64,000 bases of DNA. It comes from Rhizobiales bacterium GAS188. Its GTDB lineage: Bacteria > Pseudomonadota > Alphaproteobacteria > Rhizobiales > Beijerinckiaceae. The stretch covers positions 5,766,001 to 5,830,000 of the forward strand of contig FNSS01000001.1 of the NCBI GenBank assembly GCA_900104855.1, given 5' to 3'. Shown one piece after another: positions 62,620 through 64,000 of the stretch; positions within the stretch are counted from its first letter, which is position 1, and the number at the start of each line of letters is the position of its first letter. A program made the position numbers and the translations under genes. Below the pieces are notes generated by a model that was given only the letters and a program-made list of their open reading frames with translations, had not been told where the DNA came from and did not search any database.

Positions 62620-64000
62620 ATGGCGATCGACAAGGTCACGCTCCAGGTTCTCGCCAATCATTGCCGCGCCGCGGCCGAGAACATGGCTTACACGCTCTAC
62701 CGCACTGCCCTTTCGACCTTCGTGAAGGAGACGCAGGACTTCACGGTGATGCTCACCGATCCCACCGGCTTAACCGTCGCCGTGCCGATGGATCTCGGTG
62801 CCACCTGGTATCCGGGCATCAACTATGGGCGGGCGATCGCGATGATCGACGACTACCGGCCGGGCGATATCGGCCTCACCAATGATCCCTATAGCGGCTA
62901 TCTCGCGACGCACGCGCCAGACACGCATCTTTGGAAGCCGATCTTCCACGAGGGCGAGATCGTCTGTTTCGCGGGCGGCCACATCCACAACACCGATATG
63001 GGCGGGGCGGTGCCGGCGAGCCTGTCGCGCTCGCTCACGGAAATCCATCAGGAAGGCATACGCTTTCCTCCGATGAAGCTCTACCGCGGGGGGGTGCTCG
63101 ACGAGGATCTCTTGAAGATAATGCTGCTCAATGTGCGCAAACCCCAACAGAATCTCGGCGACCTCAAGGCGCTAGTCGGCGCGCTGAATACAGGCGAGCG
63201 CAAGGTCCAGGCGATGCTGGCGAAGTTCGGCCGCGGGGCGTTCCGCGAAGGGCTCTCGGGATTGCTCGACTGGGCCGAGCATCAGGCCCGCGACATCCTG
63301 CGCTCGATCCCGGATGGCGAATATGTCTTCTCCGATTATGCCGACGAGGACGGCGTCGACGGCAATCCCTGCCGGCTCGCGCTGGCGCTAAGGATCAAGG
63401 GAGACGAGGCAGTGCTCGACTTCACGGGCACCGACCCCCAGCTCACCTCCTCGCTCAACGTGCCGACGGGAAGCGATCCGCGCCATACGCTGTTGCTCGT
63501 CGGCGTCTATTACGTGCTCTACACGCTCAACCCGCAGCTCGTGCTCAATGCCGGCCTGACGAGGCCCTTCACCTGCATCGTGCCGGAGGGCACCGTGCTC
63601 AACCCCGTGTTCCCGGCGGCGGTCGGCATGCGCAGCCTCACCTGTGCGCGCCTGCGAAGCCTGATCTTCGGCGCCTTCAACCTAGCGATTCCCGACAGGA
63701 TGCCGGCAGCGCCGGCAGGATCGAGCTCGATCGTCAACGTTATGACGACGGACCATCGCACAGAGAAGAGCGTCATCGCGGCGATCAATCCCGTGGTCGG
63801 GGGCGGTGGCGGCATGCCTCACCGCGACGGAACGAACGGCTCGGGCGCCGACAGCGCCTATCTCAAGAACACACCGATCGAGGTGAACGAGGCGGAGGTG
63901 CCGGTGCAGTTTCTCCGCTATGGCCTCCTGCCGGACTCAGGCGGGGCAGGGCGCTGGCGCGGCGGCCTCGCGACGGTCCTCGAATTCCAGGTCTTCGCGC
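62620..64000 (+). CDS. hyuB: Hydantoinase/oxoprolinase subunit B (3' end outside window)
   Basis: The frame is open from ATG 62620 to the window edge (460 codons). It begins AIDKVTLQVLANHCRAAAE and has RTALSTFVKE, TNDPYSGYLATHAPD (in part), and GGHIHNTDMGG, followed by VNVMTTDHRTEKS, GGGGGMPHRDGTNG and GGAGRWRGG, all hallmarks of HyuB. It is the partner of HyuA, from whose stop it is separated by 6 bases. A competing ATG at 62615 is in another frame. About 80-100 residues are probably missing beyond the window. Confidence 0.93.
   Translation, partial: MAIDKVTLQVLANHCRAAAENMAYTLYRTALSTFVKETQDFTVMLTDPTGLTVAVPMDLGATWYPGINYGRAIAMIDDYRPGDIGLTNDPYSGYLATHAPDTHLWKPIFHEGEIVCFAGGHIHNTDMGGAVPASLSRSLTEIHQEGIRFPPMKLYRGGVLDEDLLKIMLLNVRKPQQNLGDLKALVGALNTGERKVQAMLAKFGRGAFREGLSGLLDWAEHQARDILRSIPDGEYVFSDYADEDGVDGNPCRLALALRIKGDEAVLDFTGTDPQLTSSLNVPTGSDPRHTLLLVGVYYVLYTLNPQLVLNAGLTRPFTCIVPEGTVLNPVFPAAVGMRSLTCARLRSLIFGAFNLAIPDRMPAAPAGSSSIVNVMTTDHRTEKSVIAAINPVVGGGGGMPHRDGTNGSGADSAYLKNTPIEVNEAEVPVQFLRYGLLPDSGGAGRWRGGLATVLEFQVFA

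Noticed and set aside
60238-62661. An 807-codon minus-strand open frame opposite hyuA
   Set aside because: HyuA on the plus strand has clear motifs over its full length. The reverse frame has shadow composition and no recognisable domain.

Overview
The base composition (roughly 60-65% G+C), the codon usage and the gene families point to an alphaproteobacterium, most likely of the Hyphomicrobiales (Rhizobiales). This is inferred from succinoglycan-type Exo proteins, tripartite opine/cyanide-synthase-like flavoenzymes and peptide ABC operons; there is no rRNA in the window to confirm it. I saw no tRNA, rRNA, CRISPR array, prophage or insertion sequence.

The window has two halves. Positions 1 to about 40.9 kb form a large exopolysaccharide (EPS) locus. 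It starts with a UDP-glucuronate decarboxylase-like enzyme cut by the window edge, a WcaJ/ExoY-type initiating sugar-phosphate transferase and a PhyH-family dioxygenase. A nine-gene minus-strand operon follows (12746 down to 3872): a glycosyltransferase (GT), the ABC exporter Wzm/Wzt, a TylF-like methyltransferase, two other methyltransferases, GalE, and two closely related GT2 paralogues flanking galE. A divergent plus-strand operon (13163-19056) encodes a GT2-methyltransferase fusion, a polysaccharide deacetylase, two GT2 enzymes and a GT4 enzyme. Next come an ExoZ-like acyltransferase, another GT2, a nucleotide-sugar epimerase, and a coupled set resembling ExoL, ExoA, an ExoO-GH16 (ExoK/ExsH-like) fusion and ExoM. 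ExoQ-like polymerase, methyltransferase, GT, Wzc/ExoP, Wza and UDP-glucose dehydrogenase lie on the minus strand. The locus ends with a second polymerase/ligase-like membrane protein, a PPP-family phosphatase overlapping a membrane protein whose N-terminus resembles the PEP-synthase regulatory protein PSRP (DUF299), and a small exported basic protein. Both an ABC export route (Wzm/Wzt) and a polymerase/copolymerase/outer-membrane route (ExoQ, Wzc, Wza) are present, but no Wzx-type flippase is in view.

Positions 41.9 to 64 kb look like a nitrogen/amino-compound catabolic region. It contains a HAD hydrolase, FAD amine oxidase and dipeptide-type ABC transporter operon; a GNAT protein coupled to a GhrA-like reductase; a second HAD hydrolase; GabD, an Lrp/AsnC regulator and GabT; a three-component FAD/[2Fe-2S] dehydrogenase of the opine-oxidase/HcnABC type with a divergent LysR regulator; and HyuA/HyuB hydantoinase/oxoprolinase subunits, the last cut by the window end. 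GabT and GabD would pass amino groups and semialdehyde carbon to succinate.

The most notable unexplained signals are (1) an AT-rich octamer, TATGTTAT or close variants, recurring in at least ten places in the upstream regions of EPS genes and often paired, which suggests one regulator for the whole locus; (2) the PSRP N-terminal domain without its P-loop, joined to a membrane anchor and translationally coupled to a phosphatase; and (3) a single protein that joins an EPS-building glycosyltransferase to an EPS-cutting GH16 domain.
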